Shown piece by piece: positions 6,690 through 16,373 of a stretch of 64,000 nucleotides of DNA. A program made the translations under genes and the position numbers. Where the stretch lies: contig NZ_BJYY01000016.1 in NCBI RefSeq assembly GCF_007991755.1, forward strand, positions 159,719 through 223,718, given 5' to 3'. Positions within the stretch are counted from its first letter, which is position 1; every line of letters begins with the position of its first letter. This stretch comes from Cellulomonas aerilata. Its GTDB lineage: Bacteria > Actinomycetota > Actinomycetes > Actinomycetales > Cellulomonadaceae. The notes below the pieces were generated by a model. That model searched no databases. It was given only the letters and a program-made list of their open reading frames with translations, and was not told the DNA's origin.

Positions 6690-9500
6690 TCACTTCGGCG
6701 CGGCGGCCTTCTTCGCCGGTGCGCGCTTGGCCGGAGCCTTGCGTGCCGGGGCCGCACGCTTCTTCACCGGGCCGCGCGCCCGCTTCTCGGCGAGCAGCTC
6801 CGCGGCGCGGTCGAGGGTCACCGACTCCACGGCGTCCTCCTTGCGGAGGGTCGCGTTGGTCTCCCCGTCCGTCACGTACGCGCCGAACCGGCCCTCCTTG
6901 ACCACCACCGGCTTCTTGGACACCGGGTCCTCGCCGAGCTCGCGCAGCGGCGGGGCCGCCGTCGCCCCGCGACCACGCTTCGGCTGGGCGTAGATCGCGA
7001 GCGCCTCCTCGAGGGTGATGTCGAACATCGCCTCCTCGGTGGGCAGGGTCCGCGAGTCCGTGCCGCGCTTGAGGTACGGGCCGTAGCGGCCGTTCTGGGC
7101 GGTGATCTCCGCCCCCGACTCGGGGTCGACGCCGACCACGCGCGGCAGCGACAGCAGCCGCAGTGCGTCATCGAGCCCGACCGTCTCGACCTGCATGGTC
7201 TTGAGCAGCGACGCCGTCCGCGGCTTGGGTGCCGCGGCCAGGGCGCGCTTCCTCGCGGCGGCCGACAGGCCCGGGTCCAGCTCCGGCTCGGGCAGGAGCT
7301 CGGTCACGTACGGCCCGTAGCGACCGCTCTTCGCCACGATCGTGGTGCCGGTGGTGGGGTCCTCGCCGAGGACCCGGTCACCCTCCGCCTGGGTCTCCAG
7401 CAGCTCCCGGGCCTTGTCGACGGTGAGCTCGTCCGGGGCCAGCTCGTCCGGCACGGACGCGCGCTTGGGGTCCCCGTTGTCGTCCAGAGTGGCGGAGTCC
7501 TCGATGTACGGGCCGTAGCGGCCCACCCGCAGGGTCAGCCCGTCGCCGATGGCGATGGAGTTCACCTCGCGGGCGTCGATCTCCCCGAGCCCCTCGACCA
7601 GCTGGCGAAGACCACCGGTGTCGCCGCTCGGGTCGCCCGCGCCGGCCAGCGCCCCGGACGGCTCGGAGCCGAAGTAGAAGCGCCCCAGCCACTCGCGGCG
7701 GTCCTCTTCGCCGGCGGCGATCCGGTCGAGGTCCTCCTCCATGGCGGCGGTGAAGTCGTAGTCCACGAGCCGCTCGAAGTTCTCCTCCAGCAGCCGGGTC
7801 ACCGCGAACGCGAGCCAGCTCGGCACCAGGGCCTGCCCGCGGCTGATCACGTAGCCGCGGTCCTGGATCACCGAGATCGTGGCCGCGTAGGTCGAGGGCC
7901 GGCCGATGCCGCGCTCCTCGAGCGCCTTGATCAGGGACGCCTCCGTGAACCGCGGCGGCGGGCTGGTGCGGTGCCCGTCCGACTCCAGGTCCCGCGCGGT
8001 CAGCGCGTCGCCCTGCGCCATCTGCGGCAGCCGGGTCTCCGCCGGGGCGCCCTTCCTCCCCGTCGCGGCGGCGCCCTCCTCGGCGGGCTCGGGGGCGTCG
8101 TCGGCGTAGCGGTCGGTGTCCCGGCCCTCCTCGTAGGCGGCCATGAACCCGCGGAAGGTGATGACGGTGCCGGACGCAGCGAAGACGGCGTCGCGCCCGT
8201 CGCTGCTGCGCGCACCGAGCCGGACCGACGCCGTCGACCCGCGCGCGTCGGCCATCTGGGACGCGACGGTCCGCTTCCAGATCAGCTCGTAGAGCCGGAA
8301 CTGGTCGCCCGAGAGCTCGCGGGCCACCTGCGCCGGCGTGCGGAAGGAGTCGCCGGCCGGCCGGATGGCCTCGTGCGCCTCCTGGGCCCCCTTGTTCTTG
8401 GTGGCGTACACGCGCGGCGCGTTCGGCACGTACTCGGCCCCGTACAGCTCGGCGGCCTGCCGGCGCGCGGCGTCGGTCGCCTGCGAGCTGAGCGACGGGG
8501 AGTCGGTCCGCATGTAGGTGATGTAGCCGTTCTCGTACAGCCCCTGCGCGGTGCGCATGGTCTGCCGCGAGCCCATCCGCAGCTTGCGGGACGCCTCCTG
8601 CTGCAGGGTGGAGGTGGTGAACGGCGCCGCCGGACGGCGCGTGTACGGCTTGGTGTCGAGGCTGCGCACGGCGAACTCGGACTGCGCCAGCGCGGCCACC
8701 AGGCCGCGGGCCGCCTCCTCGTCCAGGTGCACCGCGTCGCGGGTGGTGAGCCGGCCCCGGTCGTCGAAGTCGCGGCCGCTGGCGACGCGGGCGCCGTCCA
8801 CGGTCGCCAGGCGCGCGGAGAACCCGGCGGCGTCGGCCGGGTCCGTCGACTGCGGGTCGGTCACGGCGAACTCGCCGCGCACGTCCCAGTAGTCCGCCGC
8901 ACGGAAGGCCATCCGCTCCCGCTCGCGCTCGACGACGAGCCGGGTCGCGACCGACTGCACGCGGCCGGCGGACAGGCCCTGGCGGACCTTGCGCCACAGC
9001 ACCGGGGACACCTCGTAGCCGTAGAGACGGTCGAGGATGCGGCGGGTCTCCTGGGCGTCGACGAGGGCGCCGTCCAGCTCGCGGGTGTTCTCCAGGGCCC
9101 GGGTGATGGCCTCGCGGGTGATCTCGTGGAACACCATGCGCTTGACCGGGACCTTGGGCTTGAGCTCCTGCAGCAGGTGCCAGGCGATGGCCTCGCCCTC
9201 GCGGTCCTCGTCGGTGGCGAGGTAGAGCTCGTCGGAGTCCTTGAGCAGGCGCTTGAGCTCGGCGACCTTCTTCTTCTTGTCGGCGTCCACCACGTAGTAC
9301 GGCTCGAACCCGTGGTCCACGTCGACGGCGAACTTGCCGAACGGGCCCTTCTTCATCTCCGCGGGCAGCTCGGACGGCTGAGGGAGGTCGCGGATGTGGC
9401 CGACGCTCGCCTCGACCTCGTAGCCGTCGCCGAGGTAGCCGGCGATCGTGCGCGCCTTGGCGGGCGACTCCACGATGACGAGTCTGCGGGGGGCGGGCAT
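6690..9500 (-). CDS. topA: DNA topoisomerase I
   Basis: A 936-residue type IA topoisomerase. It starts at ATG 9500 (MPAPRRLVIVESPAKART, Toprim domain); the open frame before it is not conserved. Features in order: Toprim with the DREGE magnesium motif, four-domain core with the active-site Tyr in YITYMRTDSPS (about residue 328), then several C-terminal GRYGPY-type repeats and a Lys/Ala/Pro-rich basic tail typical of actinobacterial TopA. An AGAAGG ribosome site precedes the start. It relaxes negative supercoils behind transcription and replication and is normally essential. Confidence 0.97.
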   Translation of the reverse strand: MPAPRRLVIVESPAKARTIAGYLGDGYEVEASVGHIRDLPQPSELPAEMKKGPFGKFAVDVDHGFEPYYVVDADKKKKVAELKRLLKDSDELYLATDEDREGEAIAWHLLQELKPKVPVKRMVFHEITREAITRALENTRELDGALVDAQETRRILDRLYGYEVSPVLWRKVRQGLSAGRVQSVATRLVVERERERMAFRAADYWDVRGEFAVTDPQSTDPADAAGFSARLATVDGARVASGRDFDDRGRLTTRDAVHLDEEAARGLVAALAQSEFAVRSLDTKPYTRRPAAPFTTSTLQQEASRKLRMGSRQTMRTAQGLYENGYITYMRTDSPSLSSQATDAARRQAAELYGAEYVPNAPRVYATKNKGAQEAHEAIRPAGDSFRTPAQVARELSGDQFRLYELIWKRTVASQMADARGSTASVRLGARSSDGRDAVFAASGTVITFRGFMAAYEEGRDTDRYADDAPEPAEEGAAATGRKGAPAETRLPQMAQGDALTARDLESDGHRTSPPPRFTEASLIKALEERGIGRPSTYAATISVIQDRGYVISRGQALVPSWLAFAVTRLLEENFERLVDYDFTAAMEEDLDRIAAGEEDRREWLGRFYFGSEPSGALAGAGDPSGDTGGLRQLVEGLGEIDAREVNSIAIGDGLTLRVGRYGPYIEDSATLDDNGDPKRASVPDELAPDELTVDKARELLETQAEGDRVLGEDPTTGTTIVAKSGRYGPYVTELLPEPELDPGLSAAARKRALAAAPKPRTASLLKTMQVETVGLDDALRLLSLPRVVGVDPESGAEITAQNGRYGPYLKRGTDSRTLPTEEAMFDITLEEALAIYAQPKRGRGATAAPPLRELGEDPVSKKPVVVKEGRFGAYVTDGETNATLRKEDAVESVTLDRAAELLAEKRARGPVKKRAAPARKAPAKRAPAKKAAAPK

Positions 9501-9574
9501 GGGGAACCTTCTCTCAGTACTGCGGCCTGGACGCGAGCCGTGGGCACGCGTCGCGGCGACTCTACGACCCCCGG

Positions 9575-10567
9575 TCAAACCCGTGGCACGCCGGACCGTC
9601 CCGCGAGGTCACGGATGGCGAGCAGCACCGCGAACGCCGCGCAGCTCACCGCGACGACGCCGAGAGCACCACCGGCGTAGCCGGTGAGCAGCTCGGCGCG
9701 GGTGGCCGGCGCGTCCGGCGCGAGCCAGATCTGGCGCAGCGCGACCCCGGCCGGGACGGCGGCCGCGAGGGCGGCGAGCGCGAGCATCCCGCCCAGGACC
9801 CGCCCGGTGGTGCGCGCCCGCCCACCGGCCAGGACGAGCGCGCCGGTGGCCGACAGGGCGGACGGCGTCGGGTCGGCCGACCCGGTCCCGCGCCACCGCG
9901 CCGGCGGGCGCGAGGTCGCGGTCAGGGCGCACGCGAGTGCGCTCCACGCCAGCACGACCAGGACGGCGGCCACCACGTCGCTGGGCCGGTGCCATCGACC
10001 GACGAGCGTCGAGACGCCGGTCGCGGAGGTGTACCCCGCCCCGAGCACCGCGGCCCACGGCCGGGCCCGCGGCGGCACGACGAACACCAGCGCCGCCGAC
10101 ACCGACGCGGCGGCGGTGGTGTGCCCGCTGGGCAGCGCGTTGGCCGCGCCGGGCGCGATGCCCAGGTCGGGCCGGTCGAGGACGACGTGCTTCAGGACCT
10201 GGGTGGTCAGGTTCGCCCCACCCATGAGCACCGCCACCTGCACGGCGAGCTCCCAGCGGCGCCGGACGGTGGCGATCAGCACCGCCGCGAGCAGGACGAC
10301 GGCGATGTACGGGACGGACACCACGTCCAGGACCGGCTCGGCGAGCCGCCACAGGCGCCCCCGACCCAGCTCGGCCCCCTCGAAGACGACCTGGTCCACG
10401 CGCTGACCGGTGTAGTGCGCGACGAACACCCACCACGTGAGCCACACGCCCACCGCGGACATCAGCGCGACGGCCAGGCACAGCGCGACCGGACCGGCCC
10501 GCCGCGCGCGCGCGACGGGGCGCACCCCCGGCCGGGGCTGGTGCGGCGCACGCGCGGTGGAGGTCAC
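9575..10567 (-). CDS. PAP2-family membrane phosphatase
   Basis: A 330-residue membrane protein with about six hydrophobic segments. The PAP2 signature is split as expected: KHVVLDRP (motif 1), LPSGHTTAAA (motif 2) and GRWHRPSDV (motif 3). Motif 3 has the Arg and His of the SRxxxxxHxxxD consensus. Such enzymes dephosphorylate phosphatidic acid or undecaprenyl diphosphate outside the membrane. The C-terminus adds further hydrophobic segments. The GTG start is supported by TACCGT (10579-10574) 6 nt upstream, so it is probably leaderless. Confidence 0.88.
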   Translation of the reverse strand: MTSTARAPHQPRPGVRPVARARRAGPVALCLAVALMSAVGVWLTWWVFVAHYTGQRVDQVVFEGAELGRGRLWRLAEPVLDVVSVPYIAVVLLAAVLIATVRRRWELAVQVAVLMGGANLTTQVLKHVVLDRPDLGIAPGAANALPSGHTTAAASVSAALVFVVPPRARPWAAVLGAGYTSATGVSTLVGRWHRPSDVVAAVLVVLAWSALACALTATSRPPARWRGTGSADPTPSALSATGALVLAGGRARTTGRVLGGMLALAALAAAVPAGVALRQIWLAPDAPATRAELLTGYAGGALGVVAVSCAAFAVLLAIRDLAGRSGVPRV

Positions 10568-10597
10568 GCACCCACGGTAGGACAGGGGCGTGCCGGT

Positions 10598-12256
10598 CTA
10601 CGCCTCCGCGACGCCGTCGTGCACGAGCAGCCCGTCGCGCACCAGCCCGCGCACGGACGGCAGGACGTCCGCCGCGACGTCGTCGGCGGGCACCTCGAAC
10701 AGCACGGCGATGCCGCCGATGATCTGGCCCACGGTGAGCTCGCCGTCGCACGCCCCCACGAGCCCGGCCAGTGCCGTCCCGGCGCGCACCGCACGCCCGA
10801 GCCCGCCGCCCTGGCGCAGCAGGACGACGTCGGGGTCGCCGGCTCCCGGGGTGAGGTACCGCTCCTCGGTGACGTCGCCGGCGACGGTCAGCCGGGTCGC
10901 GGCGAGGGCGGCGTCGTCGGTGGTGGTGAGCCAGTCGTGGGCAGCCAGGCTCGCCGCCAGGTGCGCCCCCAGCGGCTGCTGCACCGATCCGGTGTGCTCC
11001 TCGAGCCGGCGCAGCGTCGGGGCGCCGGTGACCGGGCGGCGCAGCGTGACGATGCCGAACCCGATCGCCTGCACGTCGCGGGAGGCGAAGTCGTCCAGCC
11101 ACGCCTCGTACTGCGCGCGCCACGCGGTCCGGTCCCGCTCCGGGCTCGACCCGCCGTCGCGGATCCACGTCTCGGCGTACTCGGCCGGGTCCTGCACCTC
11201 GCGCTGGATGACCCAGCCGTCCAGCCCGGACTCCTCGAGCCAGCCGCCGACCCGCTCGTCCCAGGTCTCCCCGGTCCGGACCTCCCAGTTGCCCAGCAGC
11301 TGGGCGACCCCGCCCGGAGCCAGCACCTCGCCGACCCCGGTCACCAGGTCCCGCACCACCGCGTCGCCGGACCGGCCCCCGTCGCGGTACTCGTAGGCGG
11401 GCACGCCCGCGGCCCGCGGCGTGATGACGAACGGCGGGTTGGAGACGACGAGGTCGAACCGGCGGCCGGCGACCGGGTCCAGCATCGACCCGTGCCGCAG
11501 CTCGACGCGGTCCTCCCCCAGCCCGGCCAGGGCGGCGTTGAACCGGGCGAACGCCAGCGCCCGGGCGGAGATGTCCGTGCCGACGACGGCGTCGGAGTGC
11601 CGGGCGGCGTGCATGGCCTGGATGCCGCAGCCGGTCCCGAGGTCGAGCACCCGGCCGCGGCGGTCGCGGACGGTGACCTGCGCGAGGGTGGTCGAGGCGC
11701 CGCCCACGCCGAGCACGTGGTCCGTCCGCAGCGCCCGCCCCGTGGCGAGCTCGCCCAGGTCCGAGGCGAGCCACCAGTCGACGGTCCCCGCGGCGTCGAC
11801 GGCCTCGTAGGGACGCAGGTCGACCGCGGCCCGGACCGCGTCGTCGCGGCCGGACCCGGCGGTGGTCACCAGCCCGAGGCGGGCGGCCCCGTCGACGCCG
11901 AGGCGACCGAACGCGGCCTCGGCGGTGGCACGGGGGACGTCCGCGCCGAGCACGAACAGGCGCACGAGTGCGGCCGAGGCCGTCGTGGCGTCGAGAGCGG
12001 CGGACGCCGCGGTGGGGTGGGGAGCCGCCGACGCCGTGCTGGGGTGGGGAGCCGCGGGGCCGCGTGCGGCGCGGTCGAGCGCCGCGGCGGTGACGCGCAG
12101 CGCCGGCACGGGCTCCTCGCGGTGCAGGGCAGCCGACGCGACCGGGCCGAGCAGGTCCTCCACGCCGGCCACGGTGTACCCGGCGTCGTGCAGGTCGGCG
12201 CGCAGGTCGTCCAGCAGGCGCGGGTCGGTGCGGGGGACGTCGGGGGTGCGGCTCAC
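10598..12256 (-). CDS. Class I SAM-dependent methyltransferase
   Basis: A 552-residue protein. The N-terminal ~150 residues include a 6-8-residue imperfect repeat (ASAAPHP/ASAALDA). The central domain has the SAM-binding motif VLDLGTGCGIQAMHAARH and the catalytic-type motif DLVVSNPPFVITPR, as in PrmC/HemK-like N5-glutamine or N6-adenine methyltransferases. About 200 further C-terminal residues match no motif I recognise. The architecture is typical of a large actinobacterial methyltransferase family; its substrate is unknown. The GTG start is supported by GATGAT (12268-12263), 6 nt upstream. Confidence 0.82.
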   Translation of the reverse strand: MSRTPDVPRTDPRLLDDLRADLHDAGYTVAGVEDLLGPVASAALHREEPVPALRVTAAALDRAARGPAAPHPSTASAAPHPTAASAALDATTASAALVRLFVLGADVPRATAEAAFGRLGVDGAARLGLVTTAGSGRDDAVRAAVDLRPYEAVDAAGTVDWWLASDLGELATGRALRTDHVLGVGGASTTLAQVTVRDRRGRVLDLGTGCGIQAMHAARHSDAVVGTDISARALAFARFNAALAGLGEDRVELRHGSMLDPVAGRRFDLVVSNPPFVITPRAAGVPAYEYRDGGRSGDAVVRDLVTGVGEVLAPGGVAQLLGNWEVRTGETWDERVGGWLEESGLDGWVIQREVQDPAEYAETWIRDGGSSPERDRTAWRAQYEAWLDDFASRDVQAIGFGIVTLRRPVTGAPTLRRLEEHTGSVQQPLGAHLAASLAAHDWLTTTDDAALAATRLTVAGDVTEERYLTPGAGDPDVVLLRQGGGLGRAVRAGTALAGLVGACDGELTVGQIIGGIAVLFEVPADDVAADVLPSVRGLVRDGLLVHDGVAEA

Positions 12257-12316
12257 CGGCCCATCATCGCCCGGTCGTGGGACGGCGATCGTCCGGGCAC
12301 CGATCGACGCCTCAGG

Positions 12317-13006
12317 TCAGGTGGCGGGGACGGGGGCGCCGTCCGCAGCGGACGGCACGTCCAGGTCCACGACGATCGGCAGGTGGTCGCTGCCCCGGCG
12401 GGTGTGGTCCCCGGAGACGATGGCGGAGCCGGTGACCCGCACGTCCGGGCTGACGAGGACGGCGTCGAGCCGGCGACGCGGCCGCCGCGCCGTGAACGTC
12501 GGCGCGGCGGACTCGACGGCGTCGCGCAGGCCCACCTGCAGCCGCGTCCAGACCGGCCCACCCGGGCGCTCGTTGAGGTCCCCCATGACCACGTGCGGGC
12601 GGGGCGCCGCCGCGACGTCGTGCAGCACGAGGTCCAGGTGCATGAGGCGCTCCGGGGAGCCCAGCGGCAGGTGGAGGACGACGACGAGCAGCCCCTCGAC
12701 CCGCGCGACGCTGTAGCCGCGCCGGACCTGCCCGATCCGCCACGGCAGCGCGCGGGCCCGTGCCTCCTCGACCCGCAACCCGGGTCGCACGAGCAGCGCG
12801 GTCGTGCGCGCCGGTCCGTGCCCGACCACGACGCCCAGTCCCGTGCGCTCCGCGAGGTCCGCCAGCCGGCGGCGCCCGAGCAGGCCGCGGGGCGGCTCCT
12901 GCAGGCCGAGGACGTCCGGGGCCTGCTCCGTGACGACCTCGACGACGGCGTCGACGTCCAGGTACAGGCCCTTGACGTTGTAGGTCATCATCCGCAGCCG
13001 GCTCAC
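12317..13006 (-). CDS. Endonuclease/exonuclease/phosphatase family protein
   Basis: A 229-residue EEP-fold protein. Conserved elements are MMTYNVKG near the start (Asn of the metal site), QEPP (Glu ligand), VMGDLNERPG (catalytic GDxN) and GSDHLPIV at the C-terminus (the final DH pair). I chose the GTG at 13006 rather than the ATG at 13024. A TGGGAT hexamer (13018-13013) lies exactly 6 nt upstream, and the protein then starts two residues before the conserved RLRMMTYN strand. Substrate unknown: nuclease, phosphodiesterase or phosphatase are all possible. Confidence 0.82.
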   Translation of the reverse strand: MSRLRMMTYNVKGLYLDVDAVVEVVTEQAPDVLGLQEPPRGLLGRRRLADLAERTGLGVVVGHGPARTTALLVRPGLRVEEARARALPWRIGQVRRGYSVARVEGLLVVVLHLPLGSPERLMHLDLVLHDVAAAPRPHVVMGDLNERPGGPVWTRLQVGLRDAVESAAPTFTARRPRRRLDAVLVSPDVRVTGSAIVSGDHTRRGSDHLPIVVDLDVPSAADGAPVPAT

Positions 13007-13081
13007 CGCCACATCCCACCGCATGGAGCCGGGGGCGGCGCGGCGAGCGAGCGGTCACCGGCGCGGTGGACGGGCGGGCAC

Positions 13082-13202
13082 GGTCCGTCGTCCCCGCCGC
13101 TCGAAGCGGGGGGTGGGTCGTCGCCGCCGCCTCGGGCAGGCCGGGGGCGGTCGTCGACGCCGCCTGGGGGCAGGCCGGGGCGTGGTCGTCGACGCGCGCC
13201 CC
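13082..13202. repeat. Imperfect ~35-bp tandem repeats in an intergenic stretch
   Basis: Units starting GGTCGTCG and ending near CAGGCCGGGG recur at about 13116-13148 and 13149-13183, with partial copies on each side. They lie between the EEP gene and the end of hppA. No coding role is visible. Confidence 0.55.
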
Positions 13203-13216
13203 GGCCCGCACCCGGG

Positions 13217-15520
13217 TCAGTCGCGGACGAGCTCCATCTCGTGCTCCAGCCGGGCGGCGCTGTCGACGCGCGCGGCTCGCACCTTGGACATGACCACGGC
13301 GCCGAAGGCGATGGCGGCCGCGAGGACGGCGATCCCCAGCCGGGCGGCGTGGTTCGCGTCGTCGCCGACGCTGATGGTCACGATCGCGGGGGCGATGAGC
13401 AGGGCGACCAGGTTCATCACCTTGATGAGCGGGTTGATCGCCGGGCCGGCGGTGTCCTTGAACGGGTCGCCGACGGTGTCGCCGATGACCACGGCGGCGT
13501 GCGCGTCGGAGTTCTTCCCGCCGTAGTGGCCGTCCTCGACGATCTTCTTGGCGTTGTCCCAGCTGCCGCCGGAGTTCGCCAGGAACACCGCCATGAGCAC
13601 CCCGGTCGCGATCGCGCCGGCCAGGAACCCGGCCAGCGGACCGACCCCGAGCCCGAACCCGACGGCGATCGGCGCGAACGCCGCGAGCAGGCCCGGGGTG
13701 GCCAGCTCACGCAGCGAGTCACGCGTGCAGATGTCGACGACCTTGCCGTACTCCGGGCGGACCTCGCCGGTCATGATCCCGGGGTTGTCGCGGAACTGGC
13801 GGCGCACCTCGAAGACGATGGCGCCGGCCGCGCGGGTGACGGCGTCGATGGCGAGGCCGGAGAACAGGAAGACGGTGCAGCCGCCGAGGATGACCCCGAC
13901 CAGGGTGACCGGGTTGATGATCTCGTAGCTGAGCATCGCCCCGGTGACACCGGTCGCACCCGCGACGGTCTCCCCGAGGTCGGCCAGCGCCTCGGAGACC
14001 GACGCGGCGTACGAGCCGAACAGCGCGGTCGCCGCGAGGACGGCGGTCGCGATGGCGATGCCCTTGGTGATCGCCTTGGTGGTGTTGCCGACGGCGTCGA
14101 GGTCGGTGAGGGTGCGGGCACCCTCCTCGCTGACGTCGCCGGACATCTCGGCGATGCCCTGCGCGTTGTCGCTGACGGGGCCGAAGGTGTCCATCGCGAC
14201 GATGACGCCGACCGTGGTCAGCAGACCGCAGCCGGCGAGCGCGATGAGGAACAGGGCCAGCACGATCGAGCCGCCGGAGAGCAGGAACGCCGCGCAGATC
14301 GCGGCGGCGATGATGCCGGCGGTGTAGACCGCGGACTCGAACCCGACGCCGATGCCGGACAGGACCACGGTCGCGGCGCCGGTCCGGGACGTGCGCGCCA
14401 CGTGCTGGGTCGGCTTGGACGTCGTCCCGGTGAAGTACCCGGTCAGCCACAGGATGACGCCGGCGAGCACGATGCCGATGAGCACGGCGCCGGTCGCGAC
14501 GATCCGCGGGTCCCCGCCGTGGTCGGCGAGCGACGCCCCGACGCCCGGCAGCGCAGCGAACGTGGACGGCAGGTAGACGAACGCCGCCACCGCGGCGAGC
14601 ACCGCGGCGACCAGGGCGGAGGTGTAGAAGCCACGGTTGATCGCGGCGAGCCCGCTCTCCGAGCCGCGGACCCGGGTGATGACGACGCCCAGGATCGCGG
14701 TCAGGGCCCCGATCGCCGGCACGATGAGCGGGAAGACCAGGCCCTGCTCGCCGAAGGCGGCCTTGCCCAGAATGAGCGCGGCGACCAGGGTCACCGCGTA
14801 GGACTCGAACAGGTCGGCGGCCATCCCCGCGCAGTCACCCACGTTGTCGCCGACGTTGTCGGCGATGGTGGCCGCGTTGCGCGGGTCGTCCTCGGGGATG
14901 CCCTGCTCGACCTTGCCGACCAGGTCCGCGCCCACGTCGGCCGCCTTGGTGAAGATGCCGCCGCCGACCCGCATGAACATCGCGAGCAGCGCGGCCCCGA
15001 ACCCGAAGCCCTCGAGCACGGCGGGCGCGTCCCCGCGCCAGATGAGCACGACGATCGAGGCGCCGGCGAGCCCCAGGCCCACGACGCACATCCCGACGAC
15101 CCCGCCGGTCCGGAACGCGATCCGGGCACCCTCCGCGCGCCCACCCGGCAGCGACGCGGCCGCGGCGACCCGCAGGTTCGCGCGGGTCGCCAGCCACATG
15201 CCGAGGTACCCGATCGCCGCCGAGCATCCCGCGCCCAGCAGGAAGAAGACCGACCGCCCCACCTTGATGCCGGTGTCGCCGGGCAGCAGCAGGAGCAGCA
15301 GGCAGACGGCGACCGCGAAGAAGACCAGGGTCCGGAACTGCCGGTTGAGGTAGGCGGCGGCGCCCTCCTGCACGGCCTGGGCGATGTCCTGCATCGCCCG
15401 GGTCCCCTCGCCCGCGGCCAGGACCTGGCGTCTGAGCACCACGGCGTAGGCCAGGCAGACGACGGCGATCAGGGCGACCGCCCCGACGATGATGAGGCTC
15501 GTCGAACCGAGCTCGAGCAT
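13217..15520 (-). CDS. hppA: Proton-translocating pyrophosphatase, K+-independent type
   Basis: A 767-residue integral membrane enzyme that couples pyrophosphate hydrolysis to proton export. ATG 15520 follows AAGGAGG. About 16 hydrophobic helices are present. The substrate-binding signature DVGADLVGKVEQ lies after GGIFTKA, followed by DNVGDNVGDCAGM, and a C-terminal motif NSGGSWDNAKK. The segment GNTTKAITKG has Lys at the position that distinguishes the K+-independent subfamily (Ala in K+-dependent enzymes). Next to bldG, as in Streptomyces. A TAGACT hexamer at 15606-15601 may be its -10 element, giving a leader of roughly 75 nt. Confidence 0.95.
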   Translation of the reverse strand: MLELGSTSLIIVGAVALIAVVCLAYAVVLRRQVLAAGEGTRAMQDIAQAVQEGAAAYLNRQFRTLVFFAVAVCLLLLLLPGDTGIKVGRSVFFLLGAGCSAAIGYLGMWLATRANLRVAAAASLPGGRAEGARIAFRTGGVVGMCVVGLGLAGASIVVLIWRGDAPAVLEGFGFGAALLAMFMRVGGGIFTKAADVGADLVGKVEQGIPEDDPRNAATIADNVGDNVGDCAGMAADLFESYAVTLVAALILGKAAFGEQGLVFPLIVPAIGALTAILGVVITRVRGSESGLAAINRGFYTSALVAAVLAAVAAFVYLPSTFAALPGVGASLADHGGDPRIVATGAVLIGIVLAGVILWLTGYFTGTTSKPTQHVARTSRTGAATVVLSGIGVGFESAVYTAGIIAAAICAAFLLSGGSIVLALFLIALAGCGLLTTVGVIVAMDTFGPVSDNAQGIAEMSGDVSEEGARTLTDLDAVGNTTKAITKGIAIATAVLAATALFGSYAASVSEALADLGETVAGATGVTGAMLSYEIINPVTLVGVILGGCTVFLFSGLAIDAVTRAAGAIVFEVRRQFRDNPGIMTGEVRPEYGKVVDICTRDSLRELATPGLLAAFAPIAVGFGLGVGPLAGFLAGAIATGVLMAVFLANSGGSWDNAKKIVEDGHYGGKNSDAHAAVVIGDTVGDPFKDTAGPAINPLIKVMNLVALLIAPAIVTISVGDDANHAARLGIAVLAAAIAFGAVVMSKVRAARVDSAARLEHEMELVRD

Positions 15521-15934
15521 GCGTCCTCCTTGAGACCGCGCGGGCCCGCGAGCCCCGCCCCCCTGTGCCGTGCGGCCTCGTTGCCGTCGGACTGGGGCGC
15601 AGTCTAGCCATGGCCGTCGACGCGGCACCCGGACCGGCGGAGGCAGGTCAAACCGGTCCCCCCGGGGCCCGGCTCGCCCTGCAGCCGGTCGGGCGGGGCC
15701 GTGCGGCGGCGAGCCGGTCGCGCGCGGAGCGGGCACGTCGTCCGAGCCCGTCCGAGGTACCGCGACCGAGCCGCACACCCGGGACCGGTCGAAGCGCCGA
15801 CCGCCCGAGGCGCCCGTGCGTGCACGCTCACCGGTCAGCGGGGCGCAAGAGGGTCGTCGACCGACCGCGGGTGCGCCCGCGGTGGACGCTGAGGGGCGAC
15901 CCCACGCCGTCAGCCGACGCGGGACGGGGACCGC
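15521..15934. other. 414-bp gene-less interval between hppA and bldG
   Basis: No frame here looks coding: the short open frames are Arg/Pro/Gly-rich shadows without conserved motifs. Only the hppA ribosome site and possible -10 near 15601-15606 are visible at its left end. In Streptomyces the anti-sigma factor gene downstream of bldG occupies this position. Here it is absent. Confidence 0.7.
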
Positions 15935-16270
15935 TCAGCTGGCGAGCGCGGCGTCCAGCGTCTCGTGGATCGTGAAGACCTGGGTCAGTGCGGTGATCCG
16001 GAAGACCTTGATGACCTTCTCCTGGTCGATGACCAGCTGCAGCCGACCGCCGTACCCGCGGACCTTCTTCAGCGCACCGACGAGGACGCCCAGACCGGTG
16101 GAGTCCATGAAGGTCACCCCGGTCAGGTCGACGACCACGTCGGTGTGGTCCGCATCGATCAGGTCGGCGAGCTTCTCGCGGAGCGACGCCGCGGTGTACA
16201 CGTCGATCTCACCGGCAACCTGGACGACGACGACATCGCCGTGCACCACAGTGTGGACAGTGACGTCCAT
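15935..16270 (-). CDS. bldG: Anti-sigma factor antagonist, STAS domain (BldG-like)
   Basis: A 111-residue single STAS-domain protein. It has the antagonist signature VDLTGVTFMDSTGLGVLVG; the Ser in DSTGL (about residue 58) is the expected phosphorylation site. The ATG at 16270 follows GGAGGTGAG. Unphosphorylated proteins of this family bind an anti-sigma kinase and free a SigB/SigF-type sigma factor. The assignment to BldG rests on family plus position between hppA and the DUF1998 helicase, as in Streptomyces. No anti-sigma kinase gene lies next to it in this window. A TAGATA/TTAGAT element at 16304-16298 is a candidate -10. Confidence 0.85.
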   Translation of the reverse strand: MDVTVHTVVHGDVVVVQVAGEIDVYTAASLREKLADLIDADHTDVVVDLTGVTFMDSTGLGVLVGALKKVRGYGGRLQLVIDQEKVIKVFRITALTQVFTIHETLDAALAS

Positions 16271-16373
16271 GGCTCACCTCCTCAGGGCAACGACGGTTAT
16301 CTAACCAAACACCCGGGCGGTCGTGTGCGCCCGTCAGCCTGCACCCCCGGCCACACGGCCGGTCGCACAGGGA

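Noticed and set aside
9989..15607. A 1,872-codon open frame on the plus strand
   Set aside because: It is antisense to five well-supported minus-strand genes and its translation is Arg/Gly/Asp-rich without motifs. Such frames are by-products of high-GC codon use.
15604..15831. Short open frames in the hppA-bldG gap as a remnant anti-sigma gene
   Set aside because: The translations are Arg/Pro/Gly-rich and show no HATPase N or G box on either strand.
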